From positions 27,734,942 through 27,798,941 of the forward strand of contig NC_080078.1 of assembly GCF_949987535.1 (NCBI RefSeq): a stretch of DNA of 64,000 bases, given 5' to 3'. Below the pieces are notes generated by a model. The model did no database searches. It worked only from the letters and a program-made list of their open reading frames with translations, and was not told the DNA's origin. The stretch is from Balaenoptera acutorostrata (lineage: Eukaryota > Chordata > Mammalia > Artiodactyla > Balaenopteridae). Each line of letters opens with the position of its first letter. The stretch's first letter is position 1. Of this stretch, positions 42,165 to 52,171 are shown piece by piece. Made by a program: the position numbers and the translations under genes.

Positions 42165-42934
42165 CTGATGCTCTGTTTTATTTTATTTTTTTTGCTTGTC
42201 ACTTTGGAAGATTTCTATTGCTATGTCTTCAAATTCGCAAATCTTCTTTTGCAATGTCTAGTTTTCTGTTGATCTCCTCCAGTGTAATTTTCATCTCTGG
42301 AAGTCTAATTTAGTTCTTTTATGTGTCTTCCATGTCTTTACTTAAGGTGCTCAATTTTTCTTCTACATTCTTGAACATATGGGATACAGTTATAAGAACA
42401 GTTTTAATACCCTTGTCTAATTGATTCTATCATATATGTCATATCTGGGTATGTTTTGATTATTTTTTTATTCTACTAGTTGTGGATCATATTTTCCAGC
42501 ATCCTTGAATGCCTGGTAATTTTTTTTTAGATACTAGACATTGTGATTTTAGCTTGCTGGGTGTTAGATAATTTTGTATTTCCATAAATATTCTTGAGCT
42601 TTGTCCTGGGATGCAGTTAAGTTACTTTGGAACATTTTGATCCTTTTGAGGCTTGCCTTTCAGCTTTGTTAGGGGAGACCAGAGCAGCCTTTAGTCTATG
42701 GCTAATTTTGCCCCACTACCAAGGCAATATCTTTCTGAGTACTTTACCCAGTAACCTGTAAAAACTGAGTTTTTCCACTTTGGTTGGCAGAAATAGGAAC
42801 TTACCCTGGCTTTTTGTGAGCTCTGGGGATTATTCCTTCTGCTGCTTTCAGGTGATTCTTTCCCTAGACTTTGGTAGTTTTCTCACCTAATGTGCTGACC
42901 AGTAGTGAGCCTAGAACTTGAGAGAGATCTTCTT

Positions 42935-42975
42935 CAGACCTCTCTCTCTCTTTCTCTCTCTCTGTCTCTCCCCTC
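42935..42975. repeat. (CT)n microsatellite
   Basis: 'ctctctctctttctctctctctgtctctccc' within the L1-type element. Confidence 0.9.
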
Positions 42976-43202
42976 CCCATCTCCACTCCCTCCACTACTC
43001 TTCTCTATGAACTCCCTAATCACTTTGGTCTCTGTGAATTTCCGTCTCCTTCTCAGCTCAGAGACATCACTGGACTTTGCCTGAGTTTCCCCTCCTTACA
43101 CTGTGGCCTGAAAATTCTCTCCAGTAGTAAGTTTGGACAATCTGTGGGACTTATATGATTTGGTTCCTTTATTTCAGGGATCACTGCATTGCACTGCCTG
43201 AT

Positions 43203-43300
43203 GTCCAGTATCTGAAAACGGATGTTTGATTTATTGCACCCAGTTTTTTAGGTCCAGTATCTGAAAACAGATGTTTGATTTATTGCACCCAGTTTTTTAG
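43203..43300. repeat. 49 bp direct tandem duplication
   Basis: Unit starting 'gtccagtatctgaaaac' occurs at 43203-43251 and again, immediately, at 43252-43300, with one difference (cgg to cag). A clean local duplication in old L1-type sequence. Confidence 0.97.
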
Positions 43301-43340
43301 GTGTTTTAAGTAGGAAGATAAATCTGTTCCCTGTCACTTC

Positions 43341-44096
43341 ACCTTGCTTGCAAGCCAAAGATGCTATATATGAAAAATTCTGAATGCAGGCAGACAATAG
43401 ATAAATAATATCCATTTACTTCTCATTATAATTTGTGATGGTAAACTGAGGTTTCTTTCATTTATTCTAGACATTTCTGCTTCTTTGTTCAAAATAATGT
43501 TTTGACTATCACAACTTTGTGTGAATTCCACATGTTAGCAATAGGGTCTCATATCAGTGGCTAATTTCCCCAGAAGATTTACAGCAAACTACAAGGGTCA
43601 GATTTCAGCTAATAAATGACTTGTTATTTTGCTACTACTACAATCTGGGCTATCATTAATTGATTTATTAGTAGTTAGTCTCAATTTATGAACATTAGCC
43701 AAAGTTTTGTCTTTAGCCGAGACATGTTACTGATGTAGTTATGTACCCCCAAAAGGAACCATGTGCTAAATTTTGCAGGTATCCATGCCTGGTGAAAATC
43801 TAATTGACCTATGCAGGCAGAGACAAATGTCACCTAGTGGCTGCTTCACAAATTGCAGGCATAGATCTAATGTGTATTAATGGGACCTACTACAATACCT
43901 AGTTCCCAGGCTAAAGTACTTAAATGACAAGGGTCCTTGACTGCAGAGATGGTAACCACTACACTATTGTTTTATTACAAAACCTCAACTGAGAATCTGC
44001 ATTTTTTCAACAGTCAATCTATACAGAGTAACTATAGGGTCATTTATCATTGTTGTTTCTTTGGGCTGAAATGATAAAATATAAAAATAATGACTA
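43341..44096. other. Unique sequence
   Basis: No gene or named repeat recognised. AT-rich. Confidence 0.4.
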
Positions 44097-44097
44097 C

Positions 44098-44401
44098 GGG
44101 CTTCCCTGGTGGCGCAGTGGTTGAGAGTCTGCCTGCCAATGCAGGGGACACGGGTTCGAGCCCTGGTCTGGGAAGATCCCACATGCCGCGGAGCAACTAG
44201 GCCCGTGAGCCACAGCTACTGAGCCTGCGCGTCTGGAGCCTGTGCTCCGCAACAAGAGAGGCCGCGATAATGAGAGGCCCGCGCACCGCGATGAAGAGTG
44301 GCCCCCACTTGCCGCAACTAGGGAAAGCCCTCGCACAGAAACGAAGACCCGACACAGCCATAAATAAATAAAAATAAAAAAAAAAATTAAAAAAAAAAAA
44401 T
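44098..44401 (+). mobile_element. Young CHR-type SINE
   Basis: Head 'ggcttccctggtggcgcagtggtt' with an intact Pol III box A-like 'tggcgcagtgg' and box B 'ggttcgagccc' (about 44153-44163), CpG-rich body ('gcccgcgcaccgcgatgaag'), A-rich tail. Target-site duplication 'aataatgactac' at 44086-44097 and 44402-44413. Confidence 0.95.
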
Positions 44402-44644
44402 AATAATGACTACTATTTGATAAACAAATATTATATTCAAGTCATTATTTCTAGGCCTCAAAACAACCATGCAAAAAAAGCAGAAGTGAGAAAACTTCAC
44501 TGTTCTGAATATGATGTTCCTGTCACACTGTGCTTGTCTGCTTGTCATGAACTGGTAAGAAAGTCTATTTAGTACTTACAATTTTGTTTGACTGATAAGA
44601 TTATGGGAATGAATGAATTATTACCACACCAGTACAGTTTGCGA

Positions 44645-44780
44645 CATGATATAGTAAAATGGTTATGGTCTTTGGAATCAGACAGATATGGATTCAAATC
44701 TCAGCTCACTAATTAGTTTTGTGATCCTGGGAAATTTATGTAACTTATATGAATGAGTCTCAGATTCTTTACTATTAGTA
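44645..44780 (+). mobile_element. MIR
   Basis: 'ggtctttggaatcagacagatatggattcaaatctcagctcactaattagttttgtgatcctgggaaatttatgtaac'. Confidence 0.85.
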
Positions 44781-44799
44781 GAGTAAATAATTAGTAAAT

Positions 44800-44978
44800 A
44801 ATAAGATTCAGCATGATCTGAGCGCTTAGTATGTGCCAGCCATCCCAGTAAGGTGAAGTCAGGATGATTATTATCCTCATTTTACAGGCGAGGAAAATGA
44901 AGCTTAGAGAGGTCACTTGCCCTAAATCACATGGATAATAAATGGAGAGCTAGGATTTGAACCCTGACTCACAACAGT
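44800..44978 (-). mobile_element. MIR
   Basis: 'gagcgcttagtatgtgccagccatcccagtaagg', 'ttattatcctcattttacaggcgaggaaaatgaagcttagagaggtcacttgccctaaatcacatgg', 'aggatttgaaccctgactc'. Faces the MIR just upstream. Confidence 0.9.
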
Positions 44979-45031
44979 ATGATGCAAAAATAAGACAAAA
45001 CAACACCTATGTTAAAAAGTCATTGGTGAGG

Positions 45032-45365
45032 GCTTCCCTGGTGGCGCAGTGGTTGAGAATCTGCCTGCTAATGCAGGGGACACGGGTTCGAGCCCTGGTC
45101 TGGGAAGATCCCACATGCCACGGAGCATCTGGGCCCGTGAGCCACAATTGCTGAGCCTGCGCGTCTGGAGCCTGTGCCCCGCGACGGGAGGGGCCGCGAT
45201 AGAGAAAGGCCCGCGCACCGCGATGAAGAGCGGTCCCCGCACCGCGATGAAGAGTGGCCCCCGCTTGCCGCAACTGGAGAAAGCCCTCACACGAACCGAA
45301 GACCCAACACAGCCAAAAATAAATAAATAAATAAATAAAATCAAGTAAAACTTTAAAAAAAAAAA
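45032..45365 (+). mobile_element. Very young CHR-type SINE with internal 24 bp duplication
   Basis: Head and box B ('ggttcgagccc') intact, tail (aaat)n plus A16. The 18 bp target-site duplication 'aaaaagtcattggtgagg' is perfect (45014-45031 and 45366-45383). The CpG-rich body contains the tandem unit 'gcaccgcgatgaagag...' twice (45215-45238 and 45239-45262). Survival of CpGs and a perfect duplication suggests recent insertion. Confidence 0.96.
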
Positions 45366-45383
45366 AAAAAGTCATTGGTGAGG

Positions 45384-45640
45384 ATTAAATGTCATGACAT
45401 GTGTTCCTAAAATATGGTGATTCTTCAATAAGTGGTACTTTCCTTTTCTTCACTGTAATTTCTTAAACAAGGATTCCATAGGGGAAGATCTAATAATTTT
45501 AAAAAGGAGTTCTTGGGGGTGAGAATACTTGAGATCAATGGGCAAATTCAAATGCAGACAATGAAGGAAACTCTTAGGATATCTTAGGAATAATATTAAT
45601 TTACTTTATGTGGGCCCCATGCCTGAGGATATGCTCAGAT
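45384..45640. other. Unique sequence
   Basis: No gene or named repeat recognised. Confidence 0.35.
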
Positions 45641-45644
45641 CATG

Positions 45645-45815
45645 TTCACAGCAGTAAATGAGGCAGGCACAACCTTCATCATTTCTATCGAGGCTTGTGG
45701 AGGTTACGTCTACTTTATTCAAGTTCATCCAGTAAGGACTGGGGAACAGAGGCAGTCCGAGTCCAGACAGTCCAAATCCAGAGTTCCAGTTCTAACCACT
45801 AAACCATACTGCCTC
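45645..45815 (-). mobile_element. MIR fragment
   Basis: 'gaggttacgtctactttattcaagttcatccagtaagg' and 'ccagttctaaccactaaaccatactgcctctt' read as antisense MIR (its 5' end at the right). Confidence 0.7.
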
Positions 45816-45839
45816 TTCATAGCTCTTACACGTTGCTTT

Positions 45840-46290
45840 CAACCAGCGTTTTTGCGTTTCTGATTGGTACCAGCTATGGGCTTGCGCCAGGATCATCACA
45901 ATCATCCAAGAAGATTCTATCCCACTCATGGATTCAACATCCCATTTAAAGTTAACATGGCAAGTTCAAAACAGGTTATGCAAACATTTCTACTTCACTT
46001 TCCATTGTGTAATTACCCTCTTGCCACGGCCTGATTTCAAATTCCCGTTCATGAAAGCCAATTTGGAGCGAAGCAGGGTTGAATGCACGAAATCCTGGAA
46101 ATCATACGAGAAATCCCTTTTCCTCCCAGGTTTACTGCAATTATATCCTTGATAATGAATTGCTCATCAGTTCTGCCGGCATTGGAAGTGATTGCCTCTG
46201 CAGGTAGCAATCATTTCGTGCAATTGCCACAATTATCAATCCCCTTCAGGATGATTGGGATTTAGCAATAGGGACCAGAAGAGTGGAAGA
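45840..46290. promoter_or_regulatory. Candidate conserved non-coding element
   Basis: A repeat-free block with strings such as 'ccattgtgtaattaccctc', 'tgcaattatatccttgataatgaattgctc', 'ggtagcaatcatttcgtgcaattgcc' and 'acaattatcaatcccc'. Two short overlapping plus frames (45928-46152, 46083-46265) have no family resemblance. The density of ATTA/CAAT cores and absence of any repeat is what makes it stand out. Conservation is not shown. Confidence 0.3.
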
Positions 46291-46560
46291 TTATTCAAGA
46301 TAAGGACTAATATTAGAAACTTGCCAATGAGAAATGATGTCTTTCCACTGATGAAGGTCTCTTAGAAAGTGAGCAGTGGTTAGAAAACGATCAGCATTTC
46401 TGAGGCTCTTCCCTTACAGACTTGAATGCACTGTATACACCCAGAAGACTCGATAATTTTAAAGATCTATCATAGATTTTATCTTTCCTCTTCACAACTC
46501 CCACCAATTATTATGCTGATGCATATTCATTTCTGACATAAGTGTTAAATTCTAGGTAAT
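46291..46560. other. Unique sequence
   Basis: No gene or named repeat recognised. Confidence 0.35.
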
Positions 46561-46564
46561 TTTT

Positions 46565-46935
46565 AATGCTGGTGATGGTATTGGGAGTCTACACCGCCCC
46601 CCCCCCCGCCACTGGAAAAAATAATTTGACAGCATACATGAAAAGCCTTAAAATGTTTATACTCTTTGTCCTTGTCATACCTTTTCTGGAAGTCTATCCT
46701 AAGAAAAGCAGAGAGGTAGGAAAAGATTGAAACACTCAGTGTTATTTCTAATAGAAAAATATTAGAAAACACTTCAATGCTCAATAACAGAATAGTTAAG
46801 TAAATTATAGTTCATTAAGTGATGGGGTATTATGCAGCCATTAAAAGTCATGTTTTTGAAGAGTGGTTAATGACACATGGAAAATATTCATTATAGAATG
46901 TCAAGTGGAAAAAAAATAAACACAATCAAGGTTAA
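46565..46935 (+). mobile_element. Old L1 (L1ME-like) 3' region
   Basis: 'ccttttctggaagtctatcctaagaaaag', 'gaatagttaagtaaattatagttcattaagtgatggggtattatgcagccattaaaagtcatg' is a sense old L1. It carries a C-run at 46596-46607. Confidence 0.7.
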
Positions 46936-46944
46936 ATAACAGTA

Positions 46945-47048
46945 GGTGTAATGTAATTTATTAAGCATCCATTATATAACCCTGAAGGGTAGGTGTTTTT
47001 ATCCCCATATAACAGGAAAGGAAACAAAGGTTCAGAGAGGTTAGGGGA
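46945..47048 (-). mobile_element. MIR fragment
   Basis: 'attaagcatccattatataaccctgaagggtaggtgtttttatccccatataacaggaaaggaaacaaaggttcagagaggttag'. Confidence 0.8.
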
Positions 47049-47071
47049 AAGAGAGAGAGAGAGAGAGAGAT
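47049..47071. repeat. (GA)n microsatellite
   Basis: About eleven GA units directly behind the MIR. Confidence 0.95.
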
Positions 47072-47500
47072 TGGAAAAATGAGACATGAAAAGATACAAA
47101 ATTTATTGCTGGCTACCCTGGAGGGATGGGAACAAAAAACAATTGTTTTTTCAATATGCATGGTGGTAATTTCCACTGTAAGCATGAATTATATTTGCAA
47201 TCAGAAAATAATAAATATCATTAAAATATTCTGGGTGCCTAAGAAACAACTTTGGAAAAGAACTTTTTCTTGGAGCAGGCTAAATGAAGCAGGAAGCGAA
47301 CTTGAGTTCTAGCCTTCAGACACTCAGACTTGACCACAGTCTTGCTCTCTCCTCTGGCCCCTGGTTTGGGGTCATTCAGACACAGGAATTGGCCCAGCCT
47401 GGTACAGGGCTAGCGGTCTCCCTACAGCTGATCCTCTCATTATGTATGAGTCTCTGTCCCAGAAGGAAATATCTGGTAAACTGACCCACACTCTGGTGTT
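47072..47500. other. Unique sequence
   Basis: No gene or named repeat recognised. Confidence 0.35.
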
Positions 47501-47504
47501 TGGC

Positions 47505-47697
47505 ACTAAGAGTGCTGTTTCTCAAAACACCTGGTTCTGGTCCTGGAACCCCTGACCTAGGAACCACCTGGTTCCTACTTATTGAAAACAGATTCCTGGG
47601 TCTCTTAGAGTTCCTGAATCAGGATGAGGCTGGGGTTTCTGCATCTGCAACAAGAGCTCTGGGTGATTCTAATGTGCACTATTGTTAGAGAGCCATT
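47505..47697. mobile_element. MER5A-like hAT element
   Basis: 'gctgtttctcaaaacacctgg', 'gaatcaggatgaggctggggtttctgcatctgcaacaagagctctgggtgattctaatgtgcac', ending 'agagagccattg'. Confidence 0.8.
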
Positions 47698-47799
47698 GCC
47701 CCATAGGAACCTACTGCTAACAGGAAGGGAATACAGAGGGAAATGAACCCAGTGAGAGCTTCTACAGGGAAGATATCTGGGGGTAGAAAATCCCTTTAA

Positions 47800-47930
47800 T
47801 GTCTATTCAGCAACTTCCTACTAGGATCCTGGCTCTGTTCCTTCCCACATGGGTGACCTTGACCTTGGGAAAGTTACTTCTCCTCTCTGAGAGCCTCATC
47901 GTTTTCATCTGTGAAATGGAAATGACGTGA
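47800..47930 (+). mobile_element. MIR fragment ending at the minisatellite
   Basis: 'gtgaccttgaccttgggaaagttacttctcctctctgagagcctcatcgttttcatctgtgaaatggaaatgacg'. The 3' half of the MIR is replaced by the GAT/GGT array. Confidence 0.85.
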
Positions 47931-48000
47931 GGATGATGGTGATGATGATGATGATGGTGGTGGTGATGGAGGTGATGAAGATGATGATGGTGATGATGAA

Positions 48001-48033
<33 letters not shown>

Positions 48034-48149
48034 GATGGAGATGATGAAGATGATGATGTTGATGATGGTGATGATGAAGATGATGATGTTGATGATGGTG
48101 ATGATGATGATAGTGGTGGTGGTGATGATGATGATGGTGATGATGATGA
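47931..48149. repeat. (GAT/GGT/GAA)n compound array with 30 bp higher-order unit
   Basis: About 219 bases almost entirely of the trinucleotides gat, ggt, gaa and gtt. A perfect 30 bp unit beginning 'gatgaagatgatgatgttga' repeats at 48043-48072 and 48073-48102. The array probably grew from the 'aatggngatgatgat' end of the MIR. It gives artefact His-rich, Ile/Thr-rich and Met-rich frames in several phases. Confidence 0.96.
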
Positions 48150-48224
48150 CTGGGCCCACGTTCTAGAACAGCAGCCAGAGTAATCCTTGCCTGAAAAGTA
48201 AGTGTGGAATACATTCCTCAAGCC

Positions 48225-48732
48225 AGATCTTTAAAATGGCCTACAAGGTCCTATCTGATCCACTGTCTACCCCCATAACCTCTCTGATCCTACTGTATTC
48301 TCTGTTTCTGTTTAATCAAGCCTCCCATTGTAAGGCTCTCCCATTTGCTAACCAGACTGGCCATCCACATGTCTAATTCCGTGGAGTCTTTTGCTCAAAG
48401 ATACCTTTTCTATGAGACCATCCTATTTAAAATTTCAATCCATTCCTCCTCACAACACTCCCAACCTCCCCTCACTTTCTTTCCTTTTTGTTTTGCACTG
48501 CACTTGTCACCTTAGAACACGCTGTATAATTGGTTTTTCCTATTATTGTTTTTTCACACCCTCTCCCCACCACATATCTGTTGAAATGTAAACCACCCCC
48601 AAACCAGGGATCTTTGTCTTTTTATCGTTGTTAATTGATGTCCCCAAGCACCTTGAACAGTGCCTGGAAGATAGAAGGTGCTCGGTAGATAGTTGTTGAG
48701 TGAATGCATGGGTGAATGAATGAATGAATAAA
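48225..48732 (+). mobile_element. L2 3' half, about 0.5 kb
   Basis: In order: 'aaaatggcctacaaggtcctatctgatcc', 'cctctctgatcctactgtattctc', 'gcactgcacttgtcaccttagaacacgctgtataattgg', 'agcaccttgaacagtgcctggaagatagaaggtgctcgg', '(tgaa)n' tail. Confidence 0.92.
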
Positions 48733-49125
48733 AAAATAACTTGATGAATCTCCATTCTCTTCTTTACCAGGACGATTGATACTTACCTAAAGCAGAATGG
48801 CTTTAATGTTCTAGTATTTGCTCATTTGCCACTTGTTTTATCTGAGTTTTAGCTAAGTCTTTGGAAGTCCCTGCTAATCTACCATATCTTTCTTGCCAAA
48901 GCTTTTTGTCTCTGAGAGGGACCTAGATCTATGTACAGATAACTTGGACTGTTCAGCATTTGATGAGTGGGCAACGGTCTGGAGAGCTATTTGCCTTGGG
49001 CATCATTTTTAAAAAGTCTCTGAAAAAGGTATGTTAAATACCTCCCTGCCACAGACATGGGGACAAAGCTTTCTGCAACAGACACAGATCCATACCATAG
49101 TGTGTCTGGTGGAACTAGACTATGG
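48733..49125. other. Unique sequence
   Basis: No gene or named repeat recognised. Confidence 0.35.
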
Positions 49126-49145
49126 TGGAACACCATAGATTAGAT

Positions 49146-49207
49146 TGCACTATTACATTAATAATGCACTATTACATTAATAGACAAGATTGTACTATTA
49201 CATTAAT
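49146..49207. repeat. Three spaced copies of a 17 bp unit
   Basis: 'tgcactattacattaat' at 49146-49162 and 49165-49181, and 'tgtactattacattaat' at 49191-49207. Spacers of 2 and 9 bases. Confidence 0.9.
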
Positions 49208-49488
49208 CTCACCAGAAGAGCCTTTTGACATGAATCTAATAGAATTTCCCAGGTTACTAAGACCAGTTCTGACTCTCTGCCTTCTCTGAGTTCCTCTCGA
49301 GACCCGCAGAAAACAGGACTACTGGCTCAGAAATCAAAATGTGTTTAGTGGAGAGATACTGCAGATTGTAAAACACACCACATTTGAGTGATGGGTATTA
49401 TTATTATTATTATTGTCATTGTTAGTATTTATTTGCCCTCTGCCATATACAAGGAAGACTTAGTAACCATTCCTGCTTCCCTGATCTT
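49208..49488. other. Unique sequence with (TTA)n
   Basis: A short (tta)n run at 49397-49414, otherwise nothing recognised. Confidence 0.4.
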
Positions 49489-49499
49489 AAAAGCCTTCA

Positions 49500-50060
49500 T
49501 GGATAAAGAAGATGTGGCACATATATACAATGGAATATTACTCAGCCATAAAAAGAAATGAAATTGAGTTATTTGTAGTGAGGTGGATGGACCTAGAGTC
49601 TGTCATACAGAGTGAAGTAAGTCAGAAAGAGAAAAGCAAATACCATATGCTAACACATATATATGAAATCTAAAAAAAAAAAAAAAAAGTGGTTCTGAAG
49701 CACCTAATGGCAGGACAGGAATAAAGACGCAGACATAGAGAATGGACTTGAGGATACGGGGAGGGGGAAGGGTAAGCTGGGAAGAAGTGAGAGAGTGGCA
49801 TGGACATATATACACTACCAAATGTAAAGTAGATAGCTAGTGGGAAGCAGCTGCATAGCACAGGGAGATCAGCTCGGTGCTTTGTGATCACCTAGAGGGG
49901 TGGGATAGGGAGGGTGGGAGGGAGGGAAACGCAAGCGGGAGGAGATACGGGGATATATGTATATATGTATATATGTATACATATAGCTGATTCACTTTGT
50001 TATAAAGCAGAAACTAACACACCATTGTAAAGCAATGATACCCCAATAAAGATGTTTAAA
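49500..50060 (+). mobile_element. Young 5'-truncated L1 3' end
   Basis: ORF2 end and 3' UTR ('gtgggaagcagctgcatagcacagggagatcagctcggtgctttgtgatcacctagaggggtggg'), polyadenylation signal 'ccaataaagatg' and A tail. Perfect 11 bp target-site duplication 'aaaagccttca' at 49489-49499 and 50061-50071. Same subfamily as the insert at 56360-56635. Confidence 0.94.
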
Positions 50061-50071
50061 AAAAGCCTTCA

Positions 50072-50605
50072 CATTTGCCCCAAATTGGCCTGAGTGATAT
50101 AATTAGCCCAGAATAGCCACTCATTGTTATCCTGATAAAAGCAAGTTTTCTCCAGGTCAGCTTGCTTTCTCTATTACCCTGGGCCTCCACAGAGGGGATC
50201 AATAAGGATATATAAAGCACCCAGAAGGGCACCGTTCTGGGGAGAGGGGACCAAGGGACAGAACCAAAAAGAGCTTCTCAGGGCTGCTTGGACTCCCTTA
50301 GGCCAGGCCCCTGGACTTTAATGATTGTTTTTGTCATTCTGCACAGCAAGATGCAATTTATCCTTCCTGGGATTTCAGAACAGGATGTTCTCTTATGCTT
50401 GGGTCTATTTTGCATAATCGCACTGGAGTTCTTTAGCCATCACTTGGCAGTGGCACAAACCAGAAAGCAGAAAGAGAAAAAAATGGGCAACTCGTGGAAC
50501 CTTCAAACTCCATCCAGCAACCTTTGTATAATTCCTAGCACATGGAGCACAAATGAATAAGAAGCCTGGGGAAGCCTGCTTATCTAAACTGACAGGATGG
50601 TGGGA
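50072..50605. other. Unique sequence
   Basis: No gene recognised. The 90-codon plus frame 50288-50560 has a hydrophobic stretch but no family resemblance. Confidence 0.4.
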
Positions 50606-50609
50606 GAGT

Positions 50610-51040
50610 CATGAGATAGGTCTCAGTTCAGGAAGACCCTAATTCTAATCTGGATTCTGCTACTTTCCATCAACATGAACTCGGATAATTTATTGAGACT
50701 TTCTGTGACTCAGTTTCTTCATCTGTAAGATGGGAACAATAAAATCTCTTGTAGAGGGACTTCCCTGGTGGTCCAGTGGGTGAGACTCCATGCTCCTAAT
50801 GCAGAGGGCCCGGGGTTTGATCCCTGGTCTGGAAACTGGATCCCACATGCCACAGCTGAGAGTTTGCATGCCACAAGTAAGAGTCCGCATGCTGCAACTA
50901 AAGATCCCTCATGCCGTAACGAAGACCTGGCACAGCCTAAATAAAATACATTAAAAAAAATCTCTTGTAGAGTTGTGAGAACCAGAGGAAATGACTTAAA
51001 GATCTTGGCACATAGTAGGTACAGAATACATCATTATTAT
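50610..51040 (+). mobile_element. MIR split by a SINE
   Basis: 5' part 50610-50756 ('gactttctgtgactcagtttcttcatctgtaagatgggaacaataaaatctcttgtag') and 3' part 50973-51040 ('ttgtgagaaccagaggaaatgacttaaagatcttggcacatagtagg') join across the SINE. Confidence 0.88.
50757..50956 (+). mobile_element. tRNA-derived SINE, shorter CHR-related type, nested in MIR
   Basis: Starts 'ggacttccctggtggtccag', body 'gatcccacatgccacagctgag', ends 'cctaaataaaatacatt' + A8. Perfect 16 bp target-site duplication 'aaaatctcttgtagag' at 50741-50756 and 50957-50972. The body is about 100 bases shorter than in the other copies, indicating a different subfamily. Confidence 0.93.
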
Positions 51041-51450
51041 GTGAAGAAATGCCCCCAAGGGCTGGTGGTCCATATGTTGTAAACAGTGGGTTTCATCATT
51101 CCACAACTAAAGTTCCTCTATTTCTCAGTCCTTTTGTATTACCGGTTATTTTTCCCCCTCAGGCAAAGATCTCCGGTGATGGCGTTGATTTCCATAATCT
51201 TGTCACCTTAATTGCTGCTGTCACTATAGGTATTGAAGTTAATTTTGATTTCTTTTTGTTTCTGCTTAGCGCTTCAGAATGTGACTAATGGAATTATTTA
51301 CGGGTTTAGCTTAGAGCAGTGTTCCTGGCAGCTTGAAGAGCAAACCTGAGCTTTCTGTGTGGGGCCGCTTTCTGCCCAGGGACTGCGAGGGTGTTGGAAG
51401 ACTCAGGCATTTCAGACAAATGGCACATAAATGGTGTGTGCTTTCTGATT
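51041..51450. promoter_or_regulatory. Candidate conserved non-coding element (about 51160-51440)
   Basis: Repeat-free, with 'ccataatcttgtcaccttaattgctgctgtcac', 'gaagttaattttgatttc', 'ctaatggaattatttacgg' and a following GC-balanced block. Same reasoning and same limits as the other candidate elements. Confidence 0.25.
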
Positions 51451-51464
51451 GTAAGTTCCCTTTA

Positions 51465-51674
51465 AAAAAAAAAAAAATCATTTATTTATTTATTTATTTA
51501 AGGTGCGCCAGGTCTTAGTTGCGGCACGCAGGATCTTTAGTTGCAGCATGTGGACTCAGTTGCAGCATGTGGACTCTTAGTTGTGGCATGCATACGGGAT
51601 CTAGTTCCCCAACCAGGAATCTAACCCCTGCATTGGGAGTAGATTCTTACCCACTGGACCACCAGGGAAGTCCC
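51465..51674 (-). mobile_element. tRNA-derived SINE, shorter CHR-related type
   Basis: Antisense: A/T tail with (ttta)n at 51480-51500, body 'aggtgcgccaggtcttagttgcggcacgcagg', head 'tggaccaccagggaagtccc'. Target-site duplication 'gtaagttcccttt' (51451-51463) and 'gtcagttcccttt' (51675-51687), one mismatch. Confidence 0.92.
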
Positions 51675-51719
51675 GTCAGTTCCCTTTTGTACACCCCAAT
51701 GAAACCTTATGTGTTGGTC

Positions 51720-51818
51720 TTATCCACAATTTGGGTACTGTAAGGAAGGAAAGAAAAGAAAGTTTATTGAGTGCCTAGGCATTATATTGCTTTATATGAA
51801 CTTTGTGACTCGTCATAA
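51720..51818 (-). mobile_element. MIR/L2-type fragment
   Basis: 'agtttattgagtgcctaggcattatattgctttatatgaactttgtgactcgtcataa' is a decayed antisense MIR, cut by the L1 that follows. Confidence 0.5.
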
Positions 51819-51833
51819 AAACTCCAGGAGCAA

Positions 51834-52156
51834 AATCTAAAATATGACAAAAACGAACTTATTTACGAAATGGAAACAGACTCACAGACATAGAAAACAA
51901 ACTTATGGGTTGCCAAAGGGGAAACGGGTGGGGGAGGGATAAATTAGGAGTTTGGGATTAGCAGGTACAAATGACTATATATAAAATATATAAACAACGA
52001 AGTCCTACTGTATAGCACAGGGAACTATATTAAATATCCTGTAATAAACCGTAATGGAAAAGAATCTGAAAAAGAATATATATATAACTGAATCACTTTG
52101 CTGTACACCAGAAACTAACACAACGTTGTAAGTCAACTATACTTCAATTAAAAAAT
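51834..52156 (+). mobile_element. 5'-truncated L1 3' end
   Basis: 'gaaacagactcacagacatagaaaacaaacttatggg', 'ctactgtatagcacagggaac', 'atcactttgctgtacaccagaaactaacacaacgttg'. Perfect 15 bp target-site duplication 'aaactccaggagcaa' at 51819-51833 and 52157-52171. Confidence 0.95.
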
Positions 52157-52171
52157 AAACTCCAGGAGCAA

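Larger units (their letters stand above)
41190..43340 (-). mobile_element. HAL1 / L1 ORF1-region element, split by a SINE
   Basis: Antisense of L1-type ORF1 and flanking sequence: 'ttcatttaacgtttcttctagtgcc', 'ttctttatttcgccttcatttttgaaagatattctcatcgggtatagaatcctagg', 'gattatgatgtgtcttgg', 'ttgagcttcttagctcactgggtttatag', 'ggtaattatttcttcaagtat'. Continues beyond the SINE with 'cttcaaattcgcaaatcttctt', 'gttttctgttgatctcctccagtg'. No ORF2-type sequence follows on the expected side, which favours HAL1 (half-L1). No intact frame. The SINE at 41768-42164 and a 49 bp duplication at 43203-43300 are later changes. Confidence 0.7.

Noticed and set aside
47807..48214. Histidine-rich 135-codon frame and Ser/Pro-rich or Met-rich partners
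   Set aside because: Direct translation of the GAT/GGT array in several phases; artefact of the microsatellite.
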